Notes: a model not told the origin generated them from the letters alone. Positions 51,850-62,486 are shown, counted from the stretch's first letter. The stretch: 64,000 nt of DNA from Ilyonectria destructans (GCA_020740775.1 JAHEWK010000031.1:248001-312000), one strand, 5' to 3'. Program-made: numbers and translations.

Positions 51850-54800
51850 TCAGCCAGATCCTTCCCCGGGACCAGACATCATATCCCACCAAGGCGTTGC
51901 AGGTTGAGTGAAGGACCCCAGATTCCCCAGAGCCGGGTCGAGCCACTCCGTATCCTGCGCCACACCACCACCCGACAGGCCGAGCACGCAGCTCAAGTCG
52001 AAGGGATCATGTCCCGCCCAGAATGTGTCGGCGTCGTAGAGTCCGGCGTCGCCTGCACCGTCCGCGCTCACCAGCGACATTGACTGCTCGGGCACATGAG
52101 GCTGATCTCCTCGTCCGTCCCCAGCCACACCGGCTGTAGTCGTGGAATCGTCAGGACGAATAGCGAGTCCTGCGGCACGCGAAATTCCTCGGATAGTCCG
52201 TGCAAAGTAGGTCGACAAGCGCGTTTCGGACATGTCGCCCAGTTCGAGCAGGTCGATCGACATGGTGAGGTAATGCCTGACGACGGCGGGGTCGAGCGAG
52301 ACTACCTGCTGGACGAGGGGGGATGCCTTTGTCAAGCGGATCAGAAAGACTGCAGCTTGGGCAAAGGCCATGGTCATGTACTATAATCACGCAGTCAGCA
52401 AGGAGCCTGTATGATATTCGGACTACGGCAAGGCACCACGACGCCATGAGGGGACCATGGCCTGAGGAGGAGGGAGATGAGGTGGGCAGGGAAGAGCGCA
52501 AACTCACGTCCGTAGCAAAGCTCAGAGCGAGATCGGTCTGACTCGATTCGAAATGTGTTTGGATCGTGCTCTTGGCTGCGTTGAGCGCTTTGCGAAGGTA
52601 TGTGACGCTGCTCTCGTGACCGTCGCTGTGGGTCGACGAGCGGAGAGCCATGGCATTGATGCTCAGGCGAAGGTGCTCGGCCTGCAGTCGGGCTATACGT
52701 GCTGAAGCGCCGAGATAAAGCGCATGGGACGATCCTGTCACGTCAGCCTGATACCACGACAGACATGCCGCCATCCTTGCCCTCCCAAGTGCCCAGTCTC
52801 CGCACGAAACAACACTCAGAGGTGGGAGGAAGAGACGTACCGGACCAGACCCAAAGCTTGCACCAGTCGTCCAACCTTCCGTTCAGAGTCGACAACATCA
52901 ACAACAAAGACTGGCCGTCCGGAGACCCAACTGGCGCTTGCTCCTCTACCCACAAGACGAATGATCGAGCGACGTGAGCCAACCGAGCCGTCGCTGCAAT
53001 ATACGCGTCGCCATATAGCGACAAGCTGGCTGGAGTGCCTGGCCGGGGGAGCGGATGAGATAGGCGGGCTTTGAGGAAAGCTTGGTCGTCGATGGACTCG
53101 AACTGGGTGGATTGAGGTCGACCGAACCCGAATGAAAGGAAGGAATCGAAGCTGCACCGAGTCAGTCATTCACGTGCGTGTCTCGTATCCGATCAGATAT
53201 CAACAGGACCCAGGAGAGGGATGTACCTGAACCAAGCCAGCCTGTAACAAACCATGTCAGCCGGCGCCCGTCCACGGGATCTACATGTTCCTCCCCAAAG
53301 GGTAGTCAGGTCAGAGTAGCCACTTACCACGTCCTCCATTGTCGCCGCACGGCTGCATCCACCTCATCAACCGGAGCCTCGAGTTGTGAGCCGCCCCTCT
53401 TGGTAGCAGCCACAGCCCGCCCAACGGCCTGATGTATCCCCAGCCTCCTAGACACACGCGCCGCATGCCCCGTCAAGACCCACGCGTCGGGCCCCTTTCC
53501 ACCACTCCGTAATCCCCAAGCCGCAAGCAGCAAGATGGCCTGCACGTCTGCCAGGGTATGGTTTTTCCGGAGCAAGGTATGGGCGAGGTGGGATTCGGCT
53601 ATATCGGCGAGGGCCGCTGGGACACAAGAGTCGATGATGTGCGATGTGGTCGAGTGACGGAGGTAGAACCGGGCCGAGATTGCCAAGATTGCGGAGAAGA
53701 GTGACGGATAGCGCTGGGCTGAGGTAAATGGGTCGGGAAGGGTGATGTCGAGAATGGGCAAACAGGGGTGGCAGTGATTCATAAAACTAGGGCCCAAACG
53801 TCAGCGGCGTGGTCGCTCATCAATTGGCAAGGTGGAGAGAGGGGCGCCGGATCACTGACAATGTGTGCAAGGTTCTGGCCGTGTCAAGGTCGATTACACC
53901 CGAGGTGACTGGTTCGTCTCGTGCGCCCCATTGTGGCATGCGGGCAGGGTGCACTGGTTGTTCATCAGGGAGAGGCGAGTTCCGCTTTGATTCTTCCCGG
54001 TTCTCCCAGACCGATGGCTTGGCCGAGTCAGCGACTACCACCCTTCACACAGGAAAACGGGTCGGACAGACTTACCTGGTATACCAGCGCCTGGAAGGGG
54101 GGCTCAAATCCATCCCTGGTGGCCGAAGCCAGCCTCTCCTCGGCCTCCTCCTCGTTATCCTTATGCTTTCCGCGCCCCTCTGCGTCGTATTCTCCTGATG
54201 GCGATATTGTCTCGGGTCGGCTGGAATAGGAAAGCGGCGAGATCAAGTTGACTTCTGGCGAATTGCCAAACCTCACCTGCCCTAGCCCCTGGGTCGTTGG
54301 AGGACCGGACGTGGAGAGCAGAGCAGGTGTAGCAGTATTCGTAAAGGCCGTAATATCGTAGGTCGGCTGCCCAGGCGCCGGGAGAGCAGCAGCAGGAGCT
54401 GGAGCCGGAGCTGGAGCCGGAGCTGGAGCCATAACGGGGGCTACCACTGGAGCAGCGAGCGGGGCTATAGATGAAGCTGTAGCAGGAGTCGGGGCCGGAG
54501 CTGCGGCAGGAGCAGGCAGAAGATCGGTCCCGCTGGCGCCGGGCTCGTGTAGACCAGCCAACAGGTTGGCGACGCGGCTTTCCAGGTACTCCAATCTGGC
54601 TCCAGCCGCCACCCCATCTCCATCCTCAACCACCTTCCCGTTCGTGTTTGTGCTTGGGTTCGGGGCGGCGGACGCGTGTCCCGGTTTGCCGAAATCACAT
54701 TCTTTGTTCGCCTTGACGCATCTTGCGCATGGCCGGCCACCAAGACAGCGTAGCTTTTGTTTGCGACATCGAAAGCATGCCTGCATCGCTCTACGCTCTT

Positions 54801-55113
54801 GTTGATGCTGTTGTTCGTGTTGTTGTGCAGTGCCGATGGTGGCATTCGGAGGGTGAGCCATGTTGCCCGCGTTCCCTTTGCCGAAATCACATCCTTTGCT
54901 CGCCTTGACGCATCTTACGCATGGCCGGCCACCAAGACAGCGTAGCTTTTGTTTGCGACATCGAAAGCATGCCTGCATCGCTCTACGCTCTTGTGTTAGC
55001 GCTCTCTTGCTTCTCGGGGGCTCGCCTCGATCGTCGTCACCGTCACCACGCACTCGAGCAAGGTCCGACGCGTCGTCGCCATCTGCCGAGCAGGGACGCG
55101 AGGGTGACAACAT
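51850..55113 (-). CDS. Zn2Cys6 transcription factor with two zinc clusters, 912 aa
   Basis: Seven exons: 55113-54076, 54017-53860, 53786-53328, 53241-53227, 53151-52841, 52734-52508 and 52380-51850; frame kept over 913 codons; one exon is only 15 bases. Two complete C-x2-C-x6-C-x5-C-x2-C-x6-C clusters lie at residues 49-75 and 113-139 (each ACFRCRKQKLRCLGGRPC...CVKA.K.CDFGK). A short leucine-containing region follows (RLEYLESRVANLLAGL), as in dimerising zinc-cluster factors, then an Ala/Pro-rich linker (APAPAPAPAP). The fungal transcription-factor middle homology region comes next (NHCHPCLPILDITLP, then QAILLLAAWGLRSGG and RRLGIHQAVG), and an acidic C-terminus ends the protein. Its location at the end of a transporter and enzyme cluster suggests a pathway-specific regulator. 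The two clusters derive from a 117-base duplication. An open frame upstream of 55113 lacks an ATG. Confidence 0.93.
54685..54801. repeat. 117-bp direct repeat, copy encoding zinc cluster 2
   Basis: Differs from 54877-54993 at three positions by eye. The start-to-start distance is 192 bases, exactly 64 codons, so the duplication keeps frame. Confidence 0.95.
54877..54993. repeat. 117-bp direct repeat, copy encoding zinc cluster 1
   Basis: Pairs with 54685-54801. All three differences are transitions (T/C or A/G); two change the protein (Ser/Asn and Gly/Glu in the last loop region) or are silent, and all six cysteines remain in both. Confidence 0.95.
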
Positions 55114-55205
55114 GCTGATCAACTCTGTACTGATGTGGACATGTGATTGATGAAAACCCAGAACTTGCTGCTCAAGCACAAAGCCGCGCTTAGGCACTTG
55201 CGCCT

Positions 55206-55275
55206 TGTGGATGTAAGGTACTACGCGGGGAAGGTGGACATGTGGATGTAAGGTACTACGCGGGGAAGGTGGACA
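55206..55275. repeat. Tandem 35-bp repeat in the regulator's promoter
   Basis: Two perfect copies of a 35-base unit beginning TGTGGATGTAAGGTACTACG, about 95 bases upstream of the regulator's ATG. Confidence 0.9.
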
Positions 55276-55375
55276 TCCGGAGGAGTGACGTTTTAGGTAT
55301 CATGACCTGAGTGAGTACCGTCACGTGAGTGTAAGTTAAGTGACTAAAAAGTCGGGTTGGTACGGGCAGCGTACC

Positions 55376-55431
55376 TGCACCGCTAGGGGTGCAAATAATA
55401 TCACATGACATTTTGCACCGCTAGAGGTGCA
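55376..55431. repeat. Double palindrome, second copy of the TGCACC-N6-GGTGCA composite
   Basis: TGCACCGCTAGGGGTGCA at 55376-55393 and TGCACCGCTAGAGGTGCA at 55414-55431, starting 38 bases apart as in the composite at 3180-3235. A TCACATG core lies between them, where the first composite has TCACGTG. The two units also pair with each other. Confidence 0.8.
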
Positions 55432-56439
55432 AACAGGAGACCGGTCCCTACGGGCCCGCCAAGGCCTTTCGGAACGAAGCTTACGGAATGGCTTGGAGGG
55501 CATTGGGCGTTAAGTAATCCGAGCGGTAGAGAAGACCGGGGTGTTTCAGGTCCTGGCCTGCCGTCTCGCAATTCAGTGTCTTTTCTAACCTTTCACGCAG
55601 ATTGAATTCAGTATTCAATCATTGTGAAGACTTATGACGATTCCATGGCACGTATAGGCCAATCGAAATGGGACAACATGGATACGGATTCCGAGCCAGA
55701 GATGTTGTCTCAGCAGGCACCTGTGCCTAAAGCAACCCTGCCACCTACTCTAGCCTCTGTACACTCCACTTTGACGGCAGCACACAGACCTTCAGGCCCC
55801 ATCCAAGCCGTCATCGCCTGGTGCGATGCCGAGAAAATCGAATTCCCGCCTTAGTCCGCTACCACAATCCCGGCAGATCATCCCGTTTTCTAGCAGTCCG
55901 TTCCTCCCATCTCAGGGCTCATCGAGGTCCCGCTGGTCCTTTACTGCATAGGCACTCAGTCTGCCGACTGGGCCGACTGGGCCGACTGGGCCGACCTGGA
56001 CAACCAGATCGCCGCGTACCTTAATATCAACCCTGACTCTGGCTTCATGCCCCTGCATATATGGGCAACCTGTATAACATATTAAGAAATCCCTTAACAT
56101 ATTAAACAGAACAAGATAAGAAAAATACAGATTACAGGATACAGGATAAGATAACAGGATAACAGGATAAGGAACACAACAGTAAGCCAATAAGGCTCTA
56201 TTCTATATCCATCAATGTTGTTGGATTGCGCAGGAATGCTGAGTGCACTTGATAAAAGGTAGTTGTTATTGTTCTGATTGTAATTATTCTTCTTGCAATC
56301 GAAGGACCTTTAAGACCTTATATCTTCGAGTGGTCCCTTCTAGGACTTGAGTCCTAGAAAGTCCTACGATCAAGTCCTACGATCTAAGTTTTAGGACTTC
56401 AAACCTTAACTTTAATCCTGAAGTTGAGGGGGAATCCTC
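55432..56439. other. Unassigned stretch with simple repeats
   Basis: A 76-codon frame at 55624-55854 contains QSKWDNMDTDSEPEM but no recognisable domain. Tandem GGGCCGACT units occur at 55968-55998 and CAGGATAA-type repeats at 56133-56172. Paired TAGGACTT/AAGTCCTA motifs at 56340-56400 could form hairpins at the left end of the following hAT copy. Confidence 0.45.
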
Positions 56440-58110
56440 AGTTCTTCCAACAGTGAAAGACATCGTGGAATCAGAGAGATGGGCTTCAGTCCTTAAGAAA
56501 GTTACGAGAATCATCACGTTCTTTAAAAAGACCAAGCTACAACTCGCACGACTTCGTACTTATCAGCTTGAGTGTTACGGTAAACAGAAGGCTTTCATTA
56601 CACCAGCCATCACTCGTTAGGGAACATAACTCGGAGCTGTTATATCTTTACTGGCAAACAAAGATGCTCTTCGAGCATATGCACGTAATGCTATAGTCCT
56701 CAATTCCCTAAAAGCTAAGGCTATCAAAGGGGAAGAGGGGGAAGAGGAAGATCAACAAGTCCTAAAGGCAATACTCTCATCCATCAACAACTTTGAGTTT
56801 TGGCATGAGGTAGAGATGTTGGCTAAGATCCTTCGGCCTATCGAAAACACACAACGTTACTCGGAGCAAGATCACTCATACGCTGGAGAGGTTATTCCCC
56901 GTTGGTTGACTATCCAGAGCAAATGGGATACCCTTGAAGAGGCTAACCAAGATCATCTTATCAACTACTCGGAGCTGAGGCAATAGCGAGTCCAAAGGAT
57001 GAAAGGTCAAACGACAGACATTCACCACTTCGCATTTGCCTTGGACCCACGGACAACAATAGGGGAGTGTCTTGGGCTTGACACTATGGAGAGAGCACAT
57101 CGCTTCCTAGAAGAAAACACTAGTAACGAAGAGTACCAACAGCTCTTTGGGGAGTTTTGTCGATTCCGTGCTCGCGAAGGTGCTCTCTTTAGCCCAACCT
57201 CGCGGATCTATCGAGAACAGCCGAAGACCAGGCTTTCTATCCATATTCCATACTCCATACAGGCCCGTATGGAATATGGAATATGGAATGCACCTCGTAT
57301 GGAAGCTTATTCCATACGTATGGAATACAAAAAATGACGTCATCTCTCACACTGCCACTATCGTAAAGAATCAGGTTTAGGAGCTCTGCAATTCAGTACC
57401 TAATTATACAGTAGTTTACCTGCTGTCGGCTGCAGACAGAGCTGAGATTGAAGTATGAAACAGCATAAACGATGGGTTTGGGATCACTCTGAAACAGACT
57501 GCAATAGCGGGGATAATATTTTCCGGAATAATCCATTATTCCATACGTATGGAATACGGACGGCCCGTATGGAATATGGAGTATGGAGTATGGAACATTC
57601 CATACTCCATCACTTATTCCATACGAGTATGGATAGAAAGCCTGCCGAAGACTCCTCATACGCCTTCTCACTATTACGTCCTAAGCGCGTGGGGATACTT
57701 TGGGTCTATGGGAGTCAAGTTGGCTACATTGGCAAGGAGAATTCTAGGATCCTTGGCGAACTCTGTTCCTTCAGAGCGTTCCTTCAGTGCTACGAACTAC
57801 CTTCATTGTAAGCTTTGGAATCGGCTTAGTCCGCTTAGCACTGACAAGGTCACTTTCATCTATATGAACAGTCGGGTGCTCAAGAGGCTCAAGACGGTCA
57901 AAGATAATCCGGCAGAACCGATGGTTGTCAAAAACTGGGAGACAGTTGATGTTGCTCGGTTAGTAAAGATAGAAAACGCCTTCCAAGACTCTATTGTTGT
58001 CGATGGCTGGGGTTGGGAAGAGACCAATTTGGAAAATAGTGGAGATGATATGGACTACGGTTGCACGGTAGGACATGAGGTGCATAACCCTTTTCGGATG
58101 ACGCGACCAT
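56440..58110 (+). pseudogene. hAT transposase pseudogene, split by a MITE
   Basis: From about 56440 a frame reads SERWASVLKKVTRIITFFKK, LRTYQLECYGKQKAFITPAI, then TAG (56618-56620) and TAA (56627-56629) where Trp and Gln are expected. LLANKDALRAYARNA and FEFWHEVEMLAKILRPI follow, and further on the hAT C-terminal dimerisation region (LANSVPSERSFSATNYLHCK) at about 57750-57820. This is the order of the hAT superfamily. A further stop lies at 56986. A 416-base element interrupts the coding strand at 57229-57644; removing it with one copy of the 8-base duplication restores the frame across the junction. The 3' 270 bases are shared with the short element at 9410-9960. The stops are transition-type, as in RIP. 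Confidence 0.85.
57229..57644. mobile_element. Non-autonomous hAT element (416 bp) with 8-bp target duplication
   Basis: Ends are inverted copies of CAGGCTTTCTATCCATA. It is flanked on both sides by CCGAAGAC (57221-57228 and 57645-57652), a perfect 8-base duplication diagnostic of hAT insertion. Palindromic TATTCCATACGTATGGAATA-type motifs occur near both ends (57309-57330 and 57537-57557), with further CCATACTCCATA copies. The interior codes for nothing. Confidence 0.95.
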
Positions 58111-58142
58111 GTCCAAATATTGAGTCAGCAGTACCCCCATGC

Positions 58143-58819
58143 TGAATTACAGTGTAGCACACTATGATCCAAGTGCCTTTTCATCCCCCTACCCTACACC
58201 TCAACCAGCACGTGAGCCTGGGTAGGTAATTTTTTCCAGCCCCCCAACCCGACCTACGATCCAACCCAATCCGCATACCAACGGCCCTGCCACTCCTCTT
58301 TTTCTCACCAACTAATGGATTAATTGATTTCGTCCGTATATTCTCTTCTATCGCTAATTTCTACAGTAAGTTTATATCACCTCAATTGACCTTAGTCGTC
58401 CCTAATCGCGTGTCGAGCTGCCAGGCCATATGTGGACCACGAACTGCCCCGACATACCACGGCACCTCGTCTCGCGGGCTTACCACAAGGGCCACGACTA
58501 TATTAGAGATTCCCACCCCGAGCCGTGTTGCTGTCCCTATTGTGAGGTACGCTAGCCCACGAGTATCACGATCTCCGACAGTTCTCCGATCTGGGCCTCA
58601 ACAGTAGAGACAGTGGCGGAAATATCTACGCCCGCCTCGACGTCCACGGTCCACCAGCATCGCGGCGTCTAGCCGAGGAACGTCCTCCTCAGGAAGAAGA
58701 GGAACACCATCTCGGACGATCTTCGCGTCTTCAGGAGATGGCCCTGGGCGTATCCTCGCCCGGTCTCAGCAGCCCGCGTACCGTGACGCGGCCCTTGCTC
58801 GAAGCGTATCGAGAAAGGT
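58143..58819. other. Unassigned stretch
   Basis: No supported gene. Positions 58190-58320 are C-rich. Sequence from about 58380 has a higher GC content and may be the 5' part of the reading frame that follows, but no start or splice site could be fixed. Confidence 0.35.
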
Positions 58820-59329
58820 GTGTGGGCGAGCTCCGTGCAACTGACCGAGGCGGCGGCTAAGCAAGCCATCAAGAGGACCCAGCGGAAGATCTCCACGCGC
58901 CTAACGATCTTCCTTGCGAGACCTGAACCGTTGGAGATAGTAGAAGAAGGCTACAACCCTCCATGGATCCTGGCGAGGGAGGTACTGAAGGTAGCCCTGA
59001 GGCGCCACGTTATCTCCGAGCCGGCCATCTCTGTTGCCTTGTGGCTTAGCAAGATCGTCTTTCCTCAATTCCAGGATAAGCCTGCGATAGCTCCTTACCT
59101 TGGGTTCGAGAACAGGCTCGTTCATCACGCCCATCTTAGTGATGGCATCACGGAGCTGGGCGACTTTAATTACAACCAGAAGACAGTTGGGGAGCTATTT
59201 GGAGAAGACTGTCCTTTTAGATACAGCAAAATTGAAGGGCAGTACCATGTATTCCTTGTCTTCTACGAGCCGCTACCCACGGCCACAGTCTCCAGTCACC
59301 CGCCGAGTCAGGACCTCAAAGTATGCTAG
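58820..59329 (+). CDS. Unrecognised open reading frame, possibly transposon-associated
   Basis: 169 codons, with a Lys/Arg-rich helical start (TEAAAKQAIKRTQRKISTRL) and a middle segment PPWILAREVLKVALRRHVIS, with a Trp/Phe-rich end (FRYSKIEGQYHVFLVFYEPL). The ATG used here may be internal because the frame is open upstream. It faces the end of the DDE-integrase gene on the other strand and may be the second gene of that element. No family was recognised. Confidence 0.35.
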   Translation: MWASSVQLTEAAAKQAIKRTQRKISTRLTIFLARPEPLEIVEEGYNPPWILAREVLKVALRRHVISEPAISVALWLSKIVFPQFQDKPAIAPYLGFENRLVHHAHLSDGITELGDFNYNQKTVGELFGEDCPFRYSKIEGQYHVFLVFYEPLPTATVSSHPPSQDLKVC

Positions 59330-59453
59330 CGAGTCGGAGGAAGGGTAAGGAGATCATGCAAGAAAGAGGCGTCCGGCTAATAGCTCCCCTGGTCTCTCTC
59401 CTAAGCGAGGGAGGTCTGATCAGACGATGAGGTTAACGACGTCGTTGGTGAGC

Positions 59454-59532
59454 CTGCTTCGAGAGCTGTTGCCTACCCTGCTTCGAGAGCTGTTGCCTAC
59501 CCTGCTTCGAGAGCTGTTGCCTACCCTGCTTC
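59454..59532. repeat. 24-bp tandem repeat
   Basis: Three full copies of a 24-base unit (CTGCTTCGAGAGCTGTTGCC then TACC) starting at 59454, 59478 and 59502, plus a partial copy. It would encode a repeated LLRELLPT octamer in one plus-strand frame. Confidence 0.9.
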
Positions 59533-59734
59533 GAGGACCCGGGGCTTCATGGCACGACGTCCAAGCTCCAAGCAACAGAAGAAGAAGAAGCGGACGTGAG
59601 GCTAGCTACTCTAGCTCAAGGTGAGTCATATCCTCCATCAGCCCGTCTACCCCACTAACAAAGGTCGCAGGGAGGTCAGTCCCGGAGAGACTATCACCAG
59701 AAGTGCTAAGATAGTTCCGCTGAAGGAGTTGTAG

Positions 59735-59846
59735 CTTAGCTACCGTCAGTTTGTGATACCCTTACGTGGTTTGCTCTTGTACGTACGAATCTTTCCGTCC
59801 CACCCGTCGGAGTCTCGGGAATATAGAGACGGGGCTCTCTCTGCGA
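59735..59846 (-). pseudogene. 3' end of the DDE-integrase gene, separated by the hAT insertion
   Basis: With the hAT element and one copy of the 8-base duplication removed, codons run on from 62623 to 59846 in frame. They read SQREPRLYIPETP and RTRANHV, ending at TAA (59735-59737), which adds about 37 residues to the integrase protein. This shows that the two parts were once one gene. Confidence 0.85.
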
Positions 59847-59874
59847 CCCGAGATCAGTGCTGGATAGCCACGCT

Positions 59875-59970
59875 ATGAAACTGAAACTCACCCCAGTTTC
59901 AGTTTCATGAAACCGGACGCCAGTATAGTTTCAGTTTCATATGAACCGGTTTCAGTTTCATATGAAACAA
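59875..59970. repeat. Left subterminal GTTTCA repeat cluster of the hAT
   Basis: Four or more copies of GTTTCAGTTTCAT(ATGAA), in both orientations, within 96 bases next to the terminus. These are candidate transposase-binding sites. Confidence 0.85.
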
Positions 59971-60098
59971 TATCCAATTGCTTTTTTTGTGGGGGGGACA
60001 AGCTCCGCGCCGACATACCGGTACCGATACACCTTATCTCTAAGCATCCCAAAGATGTTTGGCATTGTCTGCCTACCTATACTACCGGTACCAATTCC

Positions 60099-62411
60099 CT
60101 AGTCGCAATCGCTTTCTTCCCCCTTGCCCATCTCTATATCTTCTTGGAGAATCCTTACAGCCACGTCGATATCCTCCGCTCCCCTAAACACCCCTGCAAG
60201 AAGCGGCCTGCTTTTCCCCTTTGGAACACTTATCCAACTTTTAATGCATTCACATGCCTCTACCATTTTGGCAGACATGCTACTTCTATCCCATGTAACC
60301 TGCCGTCTTGCGCCCGAGAAAATTCGCTCTGCTTCCGTAGACATCGGAGGAATGCAGAATATGTCAATAGCCATACGGCAGAGGAGGGGGAAATTCTCTC
60401 GTTGGGTCGGTTCAAGCCACCACTGTAAGGCCGTTTGTTGTCCAATCCCAACTTATGAGCCCTGCGAAGTATCGTCAAAACCTGGCCATTAGAAGGCTTC
60501 AAAATTACTTACATAAATAAAGCGGTCGAATTCATCCTTCACCTCGCTCGCTGTGCTGTACACCTTTTGCCTCCAGCGATCAAACTCATCGAGTCCTTGC
60601 CCTTTCTCCTGTTGTTTATCTGGGAGCTGGTAGCTCTTGTACTCTGTCGACCAAATCTTTCTTACAGACTTCACGGCATTGCTAACCCAGGCTGGGTTTC
60701 TCTTCCACTGCTCACTCAGATAGCTCTTTCGGAGTGCTGGGTGGAGGAGGATACCGGCCACGTACACGGGGGCCTGTTCGGTAAGCTGGTAATACTTCTC
60801 GAACTTTAGCCAAGCCACGTGAAAGCGCGCGTAGAAGCGTGGGTTACTGAAAGCCTTGTCTTTAGCCTGCGTGAAGTGATGATGGAGGAAATCCATATGA
60901 GATAGAACTTCATCGAGTGTGTTCTCCCGGCCTTGGCGTACCGAGATCTGGTGAAACGGTTGTAGAAACGCATGGATGTCTCGGAGCTCGTTCCAGTCGT
61001 TGTGGTCCAGTGCATCTTTCTCGATCTTGGCATGATTTTCTTGAATCCAATCCATGAACTTTGCCCGCCTCTCAATTGCCACGTCAATAAGACGAAACCA
61101 TGAATTCCAGCGTGTATCATTGTCCCTCGGCAAGGCCCGGCCAATCTTGGCCTTGAAGTCGTTGCAGATGCTGGTAGAGCTCCTTGAATACATGCACAAG
61201 TTGTGGAGCTTCCCCAGAACATTAAACTCCCGCCATTCCTCGGTGGCTTGTGCCTTCGTAAGGACGCCCCCTTCTTCTTTTTCGGATAGCCTGCACAGTC
61301 GCTCATACGCCTCATCAATCCCCTCTTGCTCATCCTCCTGAATCTTCTTTGCCTTACTCCGAAAAAGGAAGGCTTGAACGATGAGGTTCATGATGTGGCC
61401 ACTGCAGCGTAGTCGCCTGGCAACCGGGTCTAAACCATCAATCTCTTTTGCGACATCGTCAAGCATAGTATCGTTAGCATCGTGATTATCCATCGTAAAG
61501 TAGCCAATCTTATTGCTGAGGTCGTACTCTTCGACAACCTCCAGGAAAGTCTTGGCTTGCAATTTCCCATTGTGGCTTCCTTTGAACTCGCGCAGTGACA
61601 ATAACGCTTGAGCGACTTCTCTAGTCTCTGCGTCTACAAAATGGACCACGATTGCCTGATATGCTGCCTTCTGTTCCGATGAGGTCCACATGTCAATGGT
61701 GAAGTGGACCATGGAAGAGAGAGAACCATGAAGCTTATTGACGAGGCCTTGTTTGTGTTGAGCGAAAGTCTTTTCGAGAAGCTTCGGTACCGCTTTGCGG
61801 CTGCGTAGGAGGACGTCCCGGGCCATATAGTTACAGGAGAGTATAACAGCATGAAACTCGGGGTACTCGATGAATGTGTGGGCTATATTGCGAACGGCAA
61901 GAAGCCTGGCGAGGGCTTCCTCGAATGCAGGAATATTAATAGCGTTTGCCAAATATTTTTCCTCGTTGAGGTCTCGATTGGCTTGGCGTTCCTCCTGCCT
62001 TCCAAACAAATCCGTGATGGTGCCATGTTGCTGCTTCTTCAGATCCGACCTTTCGGCATGCTCTATAACCCGGATGCCATGAAAGTCCCGTAGGTGCTTG
62101 CGGGCTCGGCTCAGGTTCGTCGTTACCGAATTAGGCTTTTTCGTGGAGTCGCAGTGCTTGCAGTACCAAATTTCGTGGTATGAGGTATCACGAGCTTTCT
62201 CTCCTCTCTCTTCATAAGGGTCACGCGCCTCGTTCCAAGTGCTTTTGTTTGTACGGCCTTTGGCGCGCTTGCCAGTCCGATCAGAGGGAGAGCGATCCAA
62301 AGCGCGCTTCGCGGGAACGGGAGAGTCAAGCGAAGCAGGTCCCAAGAGCTCGTCAGAGGGCTCCGATAACAAGGGAGCGGGCGAAGCTGATGACATATTT
62401 GCTGTTGGCAA
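60099..62411 (-). CDS. hAT transposase, 751 aa
   Basis: Two exons, 62411-60509 and 60451-60099, joined over a 57-base intron (GTAATT donor, CATAAG acceptor); length 752 codons. A BED zinc finger lies at about residues 50-115 (WYCKHCDSTKKPNSVTTNLS...HLRDFH). The RNase H-like catalytic core includes VHFTIDMWTSSEQKAAY (first Asp), IGYFTMDNHDANDTML (second Asp) and LRCSGHIMNLIVQAF. After the split insertion domain, the C-terminal dimerisation region has the catalytic Glu and conserved core: WWLEPTQRENFPLL then PPMSTEAERIFSGARRQVT. An alternative start, MSSASP at 62396, is possible. The coding frame is intact and the termini match, so the element may be autonomous. Confidence 0.93.
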
Positions 62412-62486
62412 GTTTCTCGCTGTGTTGAAGGCATTTGGTTTGCGAAATTTTCCTGGTTAAGTACCAAGCTATTTGGGACTCATCGG

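Noticed and set aside
55624..55854. 76-codon frame with SKWDNMDTDSEPEM
   Set aside because: The short acidic SKWD motif alone is too little to assign a chaperone-like or other family, and no continuation was found.
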